Shown here one piece after another: positions 15,563-24,481 of a stretch of 64,000 bases of DNA. The stretch comes from Psychroflexus torquis ATCC 700755 (lineage in GTDB: Bacteria > Bacteroidota > Bacteroidia > Flavobacteriales > Flavobacteriaceae): positions 1-64,000 of the forward strand of contig NC_018721.1 of the NCBI RefSeq assembly GCF_000153485.2, in the 5' to 3' direction. Made by a program: the position numbers and the translations under genes. Below the pieces are notes generated by a model. The model made no database searches, was not told the DNA's origin, and saw only the letters and a program-made list of their open reading frames with translations. Numbering within the stretch: position 1 is the stretch's first letter; each line of letters opens with the position of its first letter.

Positions 15563-16921
15563 ATGAATGAAAGCACTTTAATTAAAAATGTAACTCTTGT
15601 GAATGAAGGGAAAATACAAGTTGTAGATGTACTCATTGCTGAGGGACTTATACAGCAAATTGGAAAGATTGAGGTTAACCCAAACCACAAAATAATAGAC
15701 GGCACTGGCAAACACCTCTTCCCAGGAATCATAGATGGTCAAGTTCATTTTAGAGACCCAGGCCTAACCCATAAAGGCGACTTATACACCGAAAGCAAAG
15801 CCGCTATAGCTGGTGGAGTGACTTCTTTTATAGATATGCCAAATACAGTTCCAAATATCTTGACTGTTGAAAGCTTAAAAGAAAAATTTGACATTGCTTC
15901 CAAAAAATCACTAGCAAACTACTCCTTCTTCCTCGGTGTAAATGGTGATAATATAGATGAGGTTGTAAAAATGGATACAAGCCAATTTATTGGTGTTTCT
16001 GATGATGGCTTGTATTTTACCAAAAAAGGAAATCTACTGGCAGATAATCCTGAAATAATGGAAAAACTATTTGCCAACTGCAAATCTATTATCGCCATTC
16101 ATTCTGAAAAGGAAGAAATTGTAGAAAAAAACGAACAGGCCTTTAGAGAGAAATACGGCGATGATATACCTGCAAAATTTCATCCTGTGATCAGGAGCAC
16201 TGAAGGCTGTTATGAAGCTACCAAACGCGCTATAGATTTAGCAAAAAAACACGACGCCAGATTGCATATTTTGCATTTAACTACGGAAGCAGAAACTCAT
16301 TTATTTCGTAACGATATCCCACTGAAAGAAAAAAAAATAACAACCGAAGTTTCTGTACATCACCTCTGGTTTTCAGACGTCGACTATGAGCGATTAGGAA
16401 TGCTTATTAAATGGAATCCAGCCATAAAAACAAAAAAAGACAAAGAAGGCTTATTAAAGGCACTACTTGATGATAGAATAGATCTTATAACCACAGACCA
16501 CGCCCCGCATACGTTGGAAGAAAAACAACAACCCTATTTTCAATCTATGTCGGGTGCACCCATGGTTCAGCATACGCTCAATTGTATGTTGGAGTTTTAT
16601 AAACAAGGCCTCATTTCATTAGAGAAAATTGTCGAAAAAATGTGCCATAACCCTGCTATTTTATATAGTATGACCAACAGGGGATTTATCCGAGAAGGGT
16701 ATTACGCTGACTTAACCTTAGTAGATTTAAACAACCCGTGGACAGTGACCAAAGACAACCTGCTTTACAAATGCGGTTGGTCTCCTCTGGAAGGAACAGC
16801 ATTTCAAACAAAAATTGAACACACTTTTGTAAATGGAAATTTGATTTATGACCATGGTAGTTTTAAGGAAGATACATTTGGGATGCCCATAGATTTCAAT
16901 ACTAAAGAGAAACAAAAATGA
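15563..16921 (+). CDS. pyrC: Dihydroorotase
   Basis: A 452-residue amidohydrolase that closes carbamoyl-aspartate to dihydroorotate in pyrimidine synthesis. Motifs are GIIDGQVHFRDPGLTHKGDL (about residues 57-75), GGVTSFIDMPNT, IAIHSEKEE, LHILHLTTEAE and LITTDHAPHT, the metal ligands and catalytic Asp of the family. The first His of the usual HxH pair is Gln (QVH), as I recall for Bacteroidota enzymes of this class. It is first of a three-gene run: its stop overlaps the next start (ATGA). Allantoinase is the main alternative but the context fits pyrC better. Confidence 0.9.
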   Translation: MNESTLIKNVTLVNEGKIQVVDVLIAEGLIQQIGKIEVNPNHKIIDGTGKHLFPGIIDGQVHFRDPGLTHKGDLYTESKAAIAGGVTSFIDMPNTVPNILTVESLKEKFDIASKKSLANYSFFLGVNGDNIDEVVKMDTSQFIGVSDDGLYFTKKGNLLADNPEIMEKLFANCKSIIAIHSEKEEIVEKNEQAFREKYGDDIPAKFHPVIRSTEGCYEATKRAIDLAKKHDARLHILHLTTEAETHLFRNDIPLKEKKITTEVSVHHLWFSDVDYERLGMLIKWNPAIKTKKDKEGLLKALLDDRIDLITTDHAPHTLEEKQQPYFQSMSGAPMVQHTLNCMLEFYKQGLISLEKIVEKMCHNPAILYSMTNRGFIREGYYADLTLVDLNNPWTVTKDNLLYKCGWSPLEGTAFQTKIEHTFVNGNLIYDHGSFKEDTFGMPIDFNTKEKQK

Positions 16922-17874
16922 CCCAAATTTCAAGTGACATTTCAAAAGCAATTGAACTCCTAAATAAAGAAGATGTCGTAGCAATACCTACCGAAACTGT
17001 TTATGGATTGGCAGGAAATATCTATAGTGAAAAAGCAATTCGAAAAATATTTCAGGTCAAACAAAGACCTTTATTTAATCCGTTAATTGTTCATATACCT
17101 TCTATCGACCAACTTGAAAAAGTAGCACGTGAATTTCCGATTAAGGCTCAAAAGCTGGCTGAAGCCTTTTGGCCTGGTTCTTTAACGCTAATTTTGCCTA
17201 AAAAATCAAACATACTTGAGATAGTAACTGGGGGTAAAGATACCGTTGGCGTTAGAATTCCAAACCACCCCGTTACTCTAAGTTTGTTAAAACAATTATC
17301 TTTTCCACTAGCAGCTCCAAGCGCAAATCCCTATAACAGGATTAGTCCCACAAGTTCTTATCACGTTGAAGGGTATTTTGGAAACGCATTACCTATGGTG
17401 CTTGAAGGTGGTGAATGCAAAAACGGAATAGAATCTACCATTATTGGCTTCGAAAATAACGAAGCTATACTCTATAGGCTAGGAGCTATTTCTGTAGAAG
17501 AAATTGAAAAAATAATTGGAAAAATTCAGATAAGAAACAAAAGCGACACAACCCCTAATGCCCCAGGAATGTTAGCAAAACACTACGCCCCCAAAACAAA
17601 GATGTACCTTTTGGACGATATTGATGAATTTATTGAAAATAACAAAAGTAAGAAAATTGGTGTCCTAAGATTCCAAGGAAAGCTGAATACCACGCGTTTT
17701 GAACATATAGAAATCTTATCAAAATCTGGAGATTTAAAGGAAGCTGCTTCCAAGCTCTACAGTACATTACATAAACTAGATAACTTAAATTTAGATATAA
17801 TTGTAGCTGAAAGATTTCCAGATGTTGGTCTAGGTAAATCTATTAATGATAGATTAGAAAGAGCCATAAAATAA
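16918..17874 (+). CDS. sua5: L-threonylcarbamoyladenylate synthase (Sua5/TsaC)
   Basis: A 318-residue protein with the YrdC domain at residues 1-195: VVAIPTETVYGLAGN (nucleotide and threonine site), VKQRPLFNPLIVH, FWPGSLTLIL, VGVRIPNHP and SANPYNRISPTS. The second domain with NAPGMLAKHYAPKTKMYL is the Sua5 C-terminal domain, which distinguishes it from shorter TsaC. It makes threonylcarbamoyl-AMP for the t6A37 modification of ANN-reading tRNAs, in the cytoplasm. The start overlaps pyrC by four bases, so it is translationally coupled. Confidence 0.93.
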   Translation: MTQISSDISKAIELLNKEDVVAIPTETVYGLAGNIYSEKAIRKIFQVKQRPLFNPLIVHIPSIDQLEKVAREFPIKAQKLAEAFWPGSLTLILPKKSNILEIVTGGKDTVGVRIPNHPVTLSLLKQLSFPLAAPSANPYNRISPTSSYHVEGYFGNALPMVLEGGECKNGIESTIIGFENNEAILYRLGAISVEEIEKIIGKIQIRNKSDTTPNAPGMLAKHYAPKTKMYLLDDIDEFIENNKSKKIGVLRFQGKLNTTRFEHIEILSKSGDLKEAASKLYSTLHKLDNLNLDIIVAERFPDVGLGKSINDRLERAIK

Positions 17875-17888
17875 TTATTACTTACTTC

Positions 17889-18737
17889 ATGGATACTGCT
17901 TTATTTAAAAATAGACGTCTAGTCATAGCCACAAAACACGAAAAGGAAAGAGTGATTGCACCTCTTTTAGAGGAGGCTTTAGGAGTATCATGCTTTATAA
18001 AAGAGGGTTTCGATACAGACAAGTGGGGAACTTTTTCTGGCGAGGTAGAAAGAAAACAAGACCCCATAGCTACTGCAAGGCAAAAATGTTTGAAGGCAAT
18101 GGAACTAAGCAATTGTGAGTTAGGTGTAGCTAGTGAAGGTTCCTTTGGCGCTCATCCTTCCGTATTCTTTACAAGTGCTGATGATGAGTTTTTGATTTTT
18201 ATTGATAAGAAAAACAACTTGGAAATTATAGCCAGAGAATTAAGTATGGAAACCAATTTTAATGGTCAGGAAATTAAAACAGAGACAGATCTATTGGACT
18301 TTGCAGAATTGGTAAAATTCCCATCGCATGGCCTTATACTTCGTGAGTCAAAAACGGACACTACTACTATAATAAAAGGGATAACAGATGTAAGTCAATT
18401 AAAAAAGGCCTTTAAAGAACTGATGAACACGTTAGATTCTGTTTATGCAGAAACGGATATGAGAGCAATGTTCAACCCAAGCAGAATGGCTGTCATTGAA
18501 AATGCAACCAAAAATTTGATTGCTAAAGTAAATTCCTGCTGTCCCCGATGTACTAGTCCTGGTTTTGGAATATCGGATGTTAAGAAAGGATTAAAATGCA
18601 GCTGGTGTGGATTGCCTACCAACTCGACATTAAGTTTTATATATAGCTGCCAGAAATGCAATTTTACTAAAGAAGACATGTATCCACATAAAAAAAGAAC
18701 AGAAGACCCCATGTATTGCGATTATTGCAATCCATAA
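17889..18737 (+). CDS. DUF6671 family zinc-ribbon protein
   Basis: A 282-residue protein whose N-terminal two thirds (ALFKNRRLVIATKHEKERVI, GTFSGEVERKQDPIATARQK, ASEGSFGAHPSVFF, DFAELVKFPSHGLILR) match the DUF6671 pattern. The C-terminal third has paired zinc knuckles (CCPRCTSPGF, CSWCGLP, CQKCNF, CDYCNP). The function is unknown. It follows sua5 by 14 bases and so is the third gene of the pyrC operon. Its link to the neighbours is only positional. Confidence 0.8.
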   Translation: MDTALFKNRRLVIATKHEKERVIAPLLEEALGVSCFIKEGFDTDKWGTFSGEVERKQDPIATARQKCLKAMELSNCELGVASEGSFGAHPSVFFTSADDEFLIFIDKKNNLEIIARELSMETNFNGQEIKTETDLLDFAELVKFPSHGLILRESKTDTTTIIKGITDVSQLKKAFKELMNTLDSVYAETDMRAMFNPSRMAVIENATKNLIAKVNSCCPRCTSPGFGISDVKKGLKCSWCGLPTNSTLSFIYSCQKCNFTKEDMYPHKKRTEDPMYCDYCNP

Positions 18738-18869
18738 ATGAATGAATAATAGGAATAAGGCATGGAATAGAAATTTTTTTAATGACCAAAATGGATTTTA
18801 AAATTGAGTAAGCAAAGAAAATATAATTTGAACGAAATTGGATGTCATGTTAAGTAGTGTAAACTAAGA

Positions 18870-19139
18870 CTTTAACATTCCAAATTGAAAGTTGGTCTTC
18901 TGCTCAAACTGGTGAAATAATACCACATAGAAAATTCAATCATAGCAGTAAATCTAAGTTGGAAGGAAATCTCAACCGAACGCGCTGAACAAACTGAATT
19001 TAAAGAAAATCAAAAAAAATACCTTAGGTCTATAATTGCAATCAATTTTATCTTTTTTACTATCGAAATGTCTACGGCTTATTCTCAAAACCCAAGGGTT
19101 TTGTTGTCGATAGCTTATATATGCAAGCAAATAGCTTAG
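18870..19139 (+). pseudogene. Cation efflux (HMA-CDF) protein remnant
   Basis: From 18930 a frame reads ENSIIAVNLSWKEISTERAE and continues QTEFKENQKKYLRSIIAINF then IFFTIEM. This matches the linker and first membrane helix of Bacteroidota cation transporters that carry an N-terminal HMA-like domain. Weak HMA traces lie just upstream in another frame, and all later helices are missing. The rest of the 18738-19193 gap shows nothing else. Confidence 0.5.
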
Positions 19140-19193
19140 TCCACAAAATTGGTTTATTTAAGAACTGGAATAATGCTATCTCCAAAATCACAC

Positions 19194-19925
19194 TTATTTT
19201 TGGTAAGCCTTCTGGTAAGATGACCATATTTCGTAGATGGGCTGTCCTTTGGAACTATTCCCTTGGTGATGCCATTCTCCCTTTATAACCTCATAATTAA
19301 ATTCTAGATCTGCCCCTACTCGATCTTTATCCTTTGAGAAAAAAGTAATACGCTCGGTATAAATACCGTTTTGGGCAGTGTATGTTCCACCACCACTAGC
19401 TCCTAAAGTTTTAGTATCAGAATTAAACGCTATCCATTGAAAACGACCACCTCCCAGAATTTTAACGGTACGTCTATCACCTGGTGTCATAGTCTTCATC
19501 TCTCCATCGCGTTGCCTACCCGTAATGACCCAATTACCATTTAGATCGTCATTATTTATAGAAACCCTTTCCCAAACCTTGTTCGAGGTTGCACTTGAAA
19601 GTTGAATACTACTTTCGTTAACCCAAGTCATTAAATACTGGTGCTCTATCCCGATCTTAGAATCATCATAAGTATCAAAGTCTCTAATTTCTATAAGATT
19701 TTTATTATCTATACGAAACTCACCTCCGGCTGCTCCTAGAAATGAATTATCCAATACATCCCTAGATCCTAAAGCAAAGTAACCCTCCTGTACAATCTTT
19801 ATAACTTCTCGATTGGTTACAGCCTCACCGTTTAGATAGGTAAGCGTCCAAGCTCCATCCATAGTTTGTGCCTTTGAAATAAATAGACCTAGAAAAAGGA
19901 CACATAAAAAGAGTAGGCATTTCAT
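19194..19925 (-). CDS. Hypothetical exported protein, two lipocalin-like repeats
   Basis: A 243-residue protein with a signal peptide (MKCLLFLCVLFLGLFISKAQ, cleavage about residue 20). Two related halves follow, one opening MDGAWTLTYLNGE and one LNGNWVITGRQRDGE, each followed by beta strands with GG-rich turns (GAAGGEFRIDN; GASGGGTYTAQNG), like a duplicated lipocalin-like domain. No catalytic motif is seen. It probably sits in the periplasm or on the outer membrane. It is separated by 125 bp from the outer-membrane protein gene upstream and may be transcribed alone. Confidence 0.75.
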   Translation of the reverse strand: MKCLLFLCVLFLGLFISKAQTMDGAWTLTYLNGEAVTNREVIKIVQEGYFALGSRDVLDNSFLGAAGGEFRIDNKNLIEIRDFDTYDDSKIGIEHQYLMTWVNESSIQLSSATSNKVWERVSINNDDLNGNWVITGRQRDGEMKTMTPGDRRTVKILGGGRFQWIAFNSDTKTLGASGGGTYTAQNGIYTERITFFSKDKDRVGADLEFNYEVIKGEWHHQGNSSKGQPIYEIWSSYQKAYQK

Positions 19926-20050
19926 CAGTTTTGGAATTAGATTAGAACTCTTAATTTAGAAAAATAAGAGTTCTAATGGTTAAGTGAACCAATACAATTA
20001 TGGTCTAAACATCTACTCTAAGGATGCTATTGAAGTCGCACTGTTACACG

Positions 20051-21220
20051 TTATGGACTTACAAAATTAAGCCCTACATTAAAGAAAAAAGGATTTTCAA
20101 AACTATTTACCATTCCAAAATCCTGGTCGCCAAAAAATCCTCTAAAAAAATCTGCATCACCGTCTAATTCATCAGCATCATAAGACCAATCATATCTGAG
20201 TCCAGCTTGGACACTTGCCCAGATGTATCCTGAAATTTTAGTTTGAAATTCCAATTTAGGTCTAACTTCTCCTCTTCGTATTTCATAAGAATTTCCATTA
20301 ACTGAATAATCATCTATGCGGTAACTTTGACCCTCTAAATCAAATCCTGCAAGAAGAAGTGAGTTTTGGTTGATGTTGTAACGCAAATACGCTCTAGCTG
20401 GAAATAAGATCTCTGTTCCCCATTTTTTATTATCAGAAGTCCAATCAAACATGATAACAGGCACATAATTTAGATTTCCGACTCTATATGTTCTAGATAC
20501 ACCTACTCCCCATCGGAAATAATCATTTACCCGTCTTCCATAGATAGCAGCTGCACTATATCTAATGGTGCTCAAAGACTGGAATTCGTCCAAACCGTAA
20601 TTACCACTTAAATCCATCTGAGTTTGAAACACTAAAAATTCTGTCTCATTCAGAGGGAAAAAGAAGGTATTGGTCCAGTTGATATTTCGAAGTCCATCCT
20701 CATTTAGAATACGACCTAAACTTCTTGCTTCGGTCCCATCTGGAAGGAATGTTGGAGACCGAGGAGAATTCAAATTTTCTCTTATATTATAACGCGTATC
20801 CATAAAATTAATTCCCGATTGCCAAACAAAACTACTTTTTGAAATAATAGGAATGTTGGTGTTCAATCTGAAACCACCAGTAAAATTTGCTCGCCCAGTT
20901 TCATTAATAGCTGGATTCTCCTCATCTACATCAAAACCATTATCAAGAGATTGAGGAAAGGTGACATTTGAAAACTCATACTTATAGGGCATCTGAGCAT
21001 CAAAACTAACCCCTATAAATTTCTGGGGACTCATCCCAGAAATTTTAGGACTAGCATAGCGTTTTACCGGAGTGTCATCCTCCAATTCAAAATCATCATA
21101 CTTACTGTAATCTTCTTCATCCTCTTGAGCTTGAATTGTATTCATACCAAAACCAAAAAGTACAAGCAGCGCAAAAATTTTGTAATTGTAATTCATATGT
21201 CCAAGATTGATTAAAAACAT
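20051..21220 (-). CDS. DUF6268-type outer membrane beta-barrel protein
   Basis: The likely start is ATG at 21196 (MNYNYKIFALLVLFGFGMNT), which gives a clean signal peptide ending at IQAQ; the longer start adds eight residues before it. An acidic linker (EDEEDYSKYDDFELEDD) leads to many alternating beta strands ending in NPFFFNVGLNFVSP, a typical barrel end. The layout fits the DUF6268 family of outer membrane proteins. The ligand is unknown. It lies next to a DUF2147 gene and a broken lipoprotein gene on the same strand, perhaps a small envelope operon. Confidence 0.75.
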   Translation of the reverse strand: MFLINLGHMNYNYKIFALLVLFGFGMNTIQAQEDEEDYSKYDDFELEDDTPVKRYASPKISGMSPQKFIGVSFDAQMPYKYEFSNVTFPQSLDNGFDVDEENPAINETGRANFTGGFRLNTNIPIISKSSFVWQSGINFMDTRYNIRENLNSPRSPTFLPDGTEARSLGRILNEDGLRNINWTNTFFFPLNETEFLVFQTQMDLSGNYGLDEFQSLSTIRYSAAAIYGRRVNDYFRWGVGVSRTYRVGNLNYVPVIMFDWTSDNKKWGTEILFPARAYLRYNINQNSLLLAGFDLEGQSYRIDDYSVNGNSYEIRRGEVRPKLEFQTKISGYIWASVQAGLRYDWSYDADELDGDADFFRGFFGDQDFGMVNSFENPFFFNVGLNFVSP

Positions 21221-21265
21221 TTAGTAAAGGTATTAACCTCAACAACTTAATGTTTAAATTGATAG

Positions 21266-21745
21266 TTATTTTTTTCTAATAAGTCTTCTCCAAGTGTCTG
21301 TTCTACCAAAGGTTTTTACCCCCACATAACCTCGAATATCTAAGGTGTTTTCATCTTTCATAGTAATTATACAGCTGTAGCTTGTTCCATTTTCTGGATC
21401 GTATATAGTACCTTCTTCCCATATTCCTTCGCCTTGATATTCAAAGTCTTTTAAAATACGGAAGCCACGCAAAGGTGCATTTTGCATACTTTCATCTGGA
21501 TTATTTTTATCTACTTTAGGCTCTCCAGTAACTGGATCGATAGGCTCTTTTAGCCAAACAATTTTTCCGTAAAATTTGTTATCAATCTTATCGATTTTCA
21601 CCTTTGCCTTACCGTGTCCTGGTTCCCATACTCCAACAATATCGCCTGCTTCTTGAGCAAAACTAAAGTAACCTAATAAACAAAATGTGATCAAAAAAAG
21701 CTTAGTCTTCATAGTTTTCAATATTAAATTAATTTTTGGTTTCAA
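21266..21745 (-). CDS. DUF2147 domain periplasmic protein
   Basis: The best start is ATG at 21712 (MKTKLFLITFCLLGYFSFAQ), giving a signal peptide. The mature part begins AGDIVGVWEPGHGKAKVKID, followed by FYGKIVWLKEPIDP and ends GRTDTWRRL, the hallmark pattern of DUF2147, a lipocalin-like exported domain of unknown function. Length is standard. The gene starts about 17 bases before the end of the preceding lipoprotein gene, so the two may be co-transcribed. Confidence 0.85.
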   Translation of the reverse strand: MKPKINLILKTMKTKLFLITFCLLGYFSFAQEAGDIVGVWEPGHGKAKVKIDKIDNKFYGKIVWLKEPIDPVTGEPKVDKNNPDESMQNAPLRGFRILKDFEYQGEGIWEEGTIYDPENGTSYSCIITMKDENTLDIRGYVGVKTFGRTDTWRRLIRKK

Positions 21746-22284
21746 TTTCTAAAGTCACTATTAAATCGAAGATAACATCTTCGTAATATTCATCTTCTAG
21801 CATGTCAAAATCTCCAATAAAAGTGATACGCTCGTCTGAAATTGCTGTTTGCAAATCTTCTTGCTCATCTGCCACTTGAAAAGTGTATTTTTTGTTGGGT
21901 TGAATATTATCGTCTAAAAGACCAATCTTAGTCATATCTGTATACTTAGATGTCATTTCAATTACCATTTTCCCAATCTTTGGAAAATCCATTCCCTCTC
22001 GAGTCTGAATTTGAATTGACTTTACTTGCGCTTTTTCAATTTTGATAGTCTCTTCGAGTTTTGGAAATAAATCTTCCAAAGAGAATTCCCAAGTTGCCGT
22101 TGCTGTGTTTGACCCTTCAAAAAGAGGACCTATAGCCTTTAGATCAAGAACAGGTGTTGTGATTTCATGCTTTTCAGTCTCCACAGAACGTTGTGATTTC
22201 ATGCTTTTCAGTCTCCACAGAACATGAAAACATAAAACAAATGAGAAGTAGATAACTTCCTAATATTTTTAAATTATGATACAT
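21729..22284 (-). pseudogene. Lipoprotein gene frameshifted by 34-bp duplication
   Basis: The body (from 22202) is a 157-residue beta-rich domain with LKAIGPLFEGSNTATATWEF, EREGMDFPK-like strands and an acidic C-terminus. The family is not recognised. Upstream, from ATG at 22284, a perfect lipoprotein signal (MYHNLKILGSYLLLICFMFS, then Cys and SVETEKHEITT) runs in another frame and stops. The two frames overlap in a tandem 34-bp duplication. Removing one unit joins the signal to the body at HEITTPVLDL. As read, only a cytoplasmic fragment could be made. Confidence 0.75.
22157..22224 (+). repeat. 34-bp tandem duplication
   Basis: The 34-bp unit 22157-22190 (starting TTGTGATTTCATGCTTTTCA, ending CCACAGAACG) is repeated at 22191-22224, differing only in the last base. 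Since 34 is not a multiple of three, it shifts the reading frame of the lipoprotein gene. Confidence 0.95.
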
Positions 22285-22510
22285 TGGTTGTTTTTTTTAA
22301 AATAAATCTTTATAAAATATACTTATTTCCATAAATAAGAATTTAAGGAATTTATTTATTCAAAAAAAGTTAATATATATTATAAATAAATTTTATATAT
22401 CATTTTTATCAAATGAATAATAGTGAGTTATAGCTCTTAAAACAAAATTCAGAAGTGAAAATTGACGGCTAAATTTATTTTGTAAAAGTTATACCTATTA
22501 AAAATAAGTC

Positions 22511-22805
22511 TTAGTGTTCATTAGTCATATAAGTTCGGTGAACCCAAAGTGAATTTAAATTGAGAACTTTAAATAATTCTTTTGGCTCGAATGTGGTTTG
22601 GATGTTAATTAGTCTGGTTCCATCGATATGGTATTGGTTGAGCTGTAAACGTCGGACTTTGGCACCGCTTAAATTTTAATAACCAACACTAAAATGAAGG
22701 TTGAATTTTGAAAGTGGGTAATCAATTCTAAGACTGAACACATCCACACCACCAAGAGCTTCTAATCTTGACTTAGAGATAGAAATGACACCACCCAAAC
22801 TCTTT
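22511..22805 (-). pseudogene. Unidentified coding remnant
   Basis: One frame reads GVISISKSRLEALGGVDVFS, LRIDYPLSKFNLHFSVGY, a stop, then NLSGAKVRRLQLNQYHIDGT and on to NEH and a stop. The protein-like composition with one internal stop suggests a dead gene, perhaps an outer membrane protein. The rest of 22285-23274 holds only shorter scraps, with no intact gene. Confidence 0.35.
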
Positions 22806-23365
22806 TGAAAACAAAAAACGACCTACTTAAAAGCTACTATTTAGGCAGCGCCAACTTCCACTTTGGAAATAAATCAATTCAGCTTAAAACTCAAAACATT
22901 TGTACTTTATCCTGATTGTACCTATCGGTTTACCTTATCGAATTGTTAGTCTTAAAATAAAGATTGAGACTGTGCTTATTGTAATCCAAGCTCATCTATC
23001 CATAAGAAGTCTTCAAATTCCTTCTTTATTAAAATATCATAGAACGAAAATCCCACTAGTCTTCTCTTCCTAAAATTGGATCAACTGTGTTGAGATCGAT
23101 TCCTATTGTTTTATAAGTGAAACTGGTTTAACTTTTCAGATTCCCATGAGATCCATTATGCTTAAATCGCAAGTATTAATGAAAAAAATGTAAAAGGATA
23201 CTTTATGTATACATAGAGAATAGATGTGGATAGAGAACAGTTCTAGTTCAATCAATGAATATTTAAAAGAGCATCTATTGATTTTTTATCTTCAGAATTT
23301 TTATAATTTCACTTTTAGCTGAAGCGGAATTGGTAATTCTTAAAAATAATGGTCCCATAGGTATA

Positions 23366-24481
23366 ATTCATTTAAAGATATTAACCTCGCACTTAAAGAT
23401 CTTTAATTTTATGCAGCATATTTGATGCTCTCATGTTTAAAATATTTTGCTACCCTTTCGCTATCATTTTGAAGCATTTTCATATGATTCTCTAAATTTT
23501 CTTTCATTTTTTCTTGTGTTTTTGGTGCCGGTTTATCCGAGAGTCCATACTTTAAATCGCAATTCAGATATTCATCTGGGTTTCGCTCAGGTGAGTATGA
23601 TGGCAGGTAAAATAGTTCTATGGTTTCGCCATTTTCTTCCGCCCATTTCTTTACAACTTTACTATGATGGACTCGTAAATTATCAAGGATTAAGAATACT
23701 TTGGTTTCTTGCGATTTGATGAGCTGTTCTAAAAATTGAATAAATACATCTGAGTTCATATTTTCTTTATATATCATAAACTGAATTAAACCCTGATTTG
23801 TAACTGTAGAAATCATGTTGATTGAAAACCGCTTCGACATATGTTTTTTAACAGGAGTTTTTCCTTTTGGAGCATAGGAACGTCCATGATGATTATTGTT
23901 TTTTACACCCGTTTCATCCCCCCAATGGATAGTTGCCTTCTCTTGTTTTGCCTTCCCTTTTATTGCTGGGTATTCTTCGTCTAACCATTTTTGAACTTTT
24001 TTGGAACATTGTTCATAAGCTCTCTTTTTTGGCTTTTGAGGCGTGAATCCCCAAGCGTTGAGATAATTACCGACAGCTCTTCTTCCGATTGTAATACTAA
24101 ACTCTCTTGCTATCAAATCCCTTACTGCCCTTGTAGTCCACAAAGCATAATCTAACTTTAGTTGATCGGGCATTACATCAATAATCATTTTTTGGATTGC
24201 AGCTTCTTGATCTTTATTGAGTAGTTTTCGATCTTCTGATTTGACTCCTCGTTTTTGATATGACAAAGATTTATGACCTTCTTTATTGTAAAGCTTCCAC
24301 CAATCTCTAACAGTATTTACATGAACACCGTAAAACAGAGCTATGTCTTTTTTTTTATCTCCACGTTTTATCATTTTTACAGCATCCCTTCGAATTATAC
24401 CTCTTTCCTGATCAGAAACACTCCTTAAGTCTATTTTTTCCATCTATAAATATACGAAATATTTAACTATAAATAAAGAAC
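23366..24481 (-). mobile_element. IS630-family insertion sequence
   Basis: One transposase gene with short flanks. Weak inverted ends (ATTCATTTAAAGATA at the left; GTTCTTTATTTATAG reversed from the right) and TA on both sides fit the TA target of IS630. Limits are supported by the split T9SS-type gene but are good only to a few bases. Confidence 0.7.
23409..24443 (-). CDS. IS630 family transposase
   Basis: A 344-residue DDE transposase. The N-terminal HTH (KKDIALFYGVHVNTVRDWWKLY), a linker with the RAVGNYLNAWGFTPQKPKKRAYEQ winged-helix-like part, and the catalytic core (IHWGDETGV for the first D, FLILDNLRVHHSK for the second, LPSYSPERNPDEYLN for the E) are all present. The frame is complete, so it could be active. 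It interrupts the sorting domain of the neighbouring exported protein. Confidence 0.94.
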   Translation of the reverse strand: MEKIDLRSVSDQERGIIRRDAVKMIKRGDKKKDIALFYGVHVNTVRDWWKLYNKEGHKSLSYQKRGVKSEDRKLLNKDQEAAIQKMIIDVMPDQLKLDYALWTTRAVRDLIAREFSITIGRRAVGNYLNAWGFTPQKPKKRAYEQCSKKVQKWLDEEYPAIKGKAKQEKATIHWGDETGVKNNNHHGRSYAPKGKTPVKKHMSKRFSINMISTVTNQGLIQFMIYKENMNSDVFIQFLEQLIKSQETKVFLILDNLRVHHSKVVKKWAEENGETIELFYLPSYSPERNPDEYLNCDLKYGLSDKPAPKTQEKMKENLENHMKMLQNDSERVAKYFKHESIKYAA

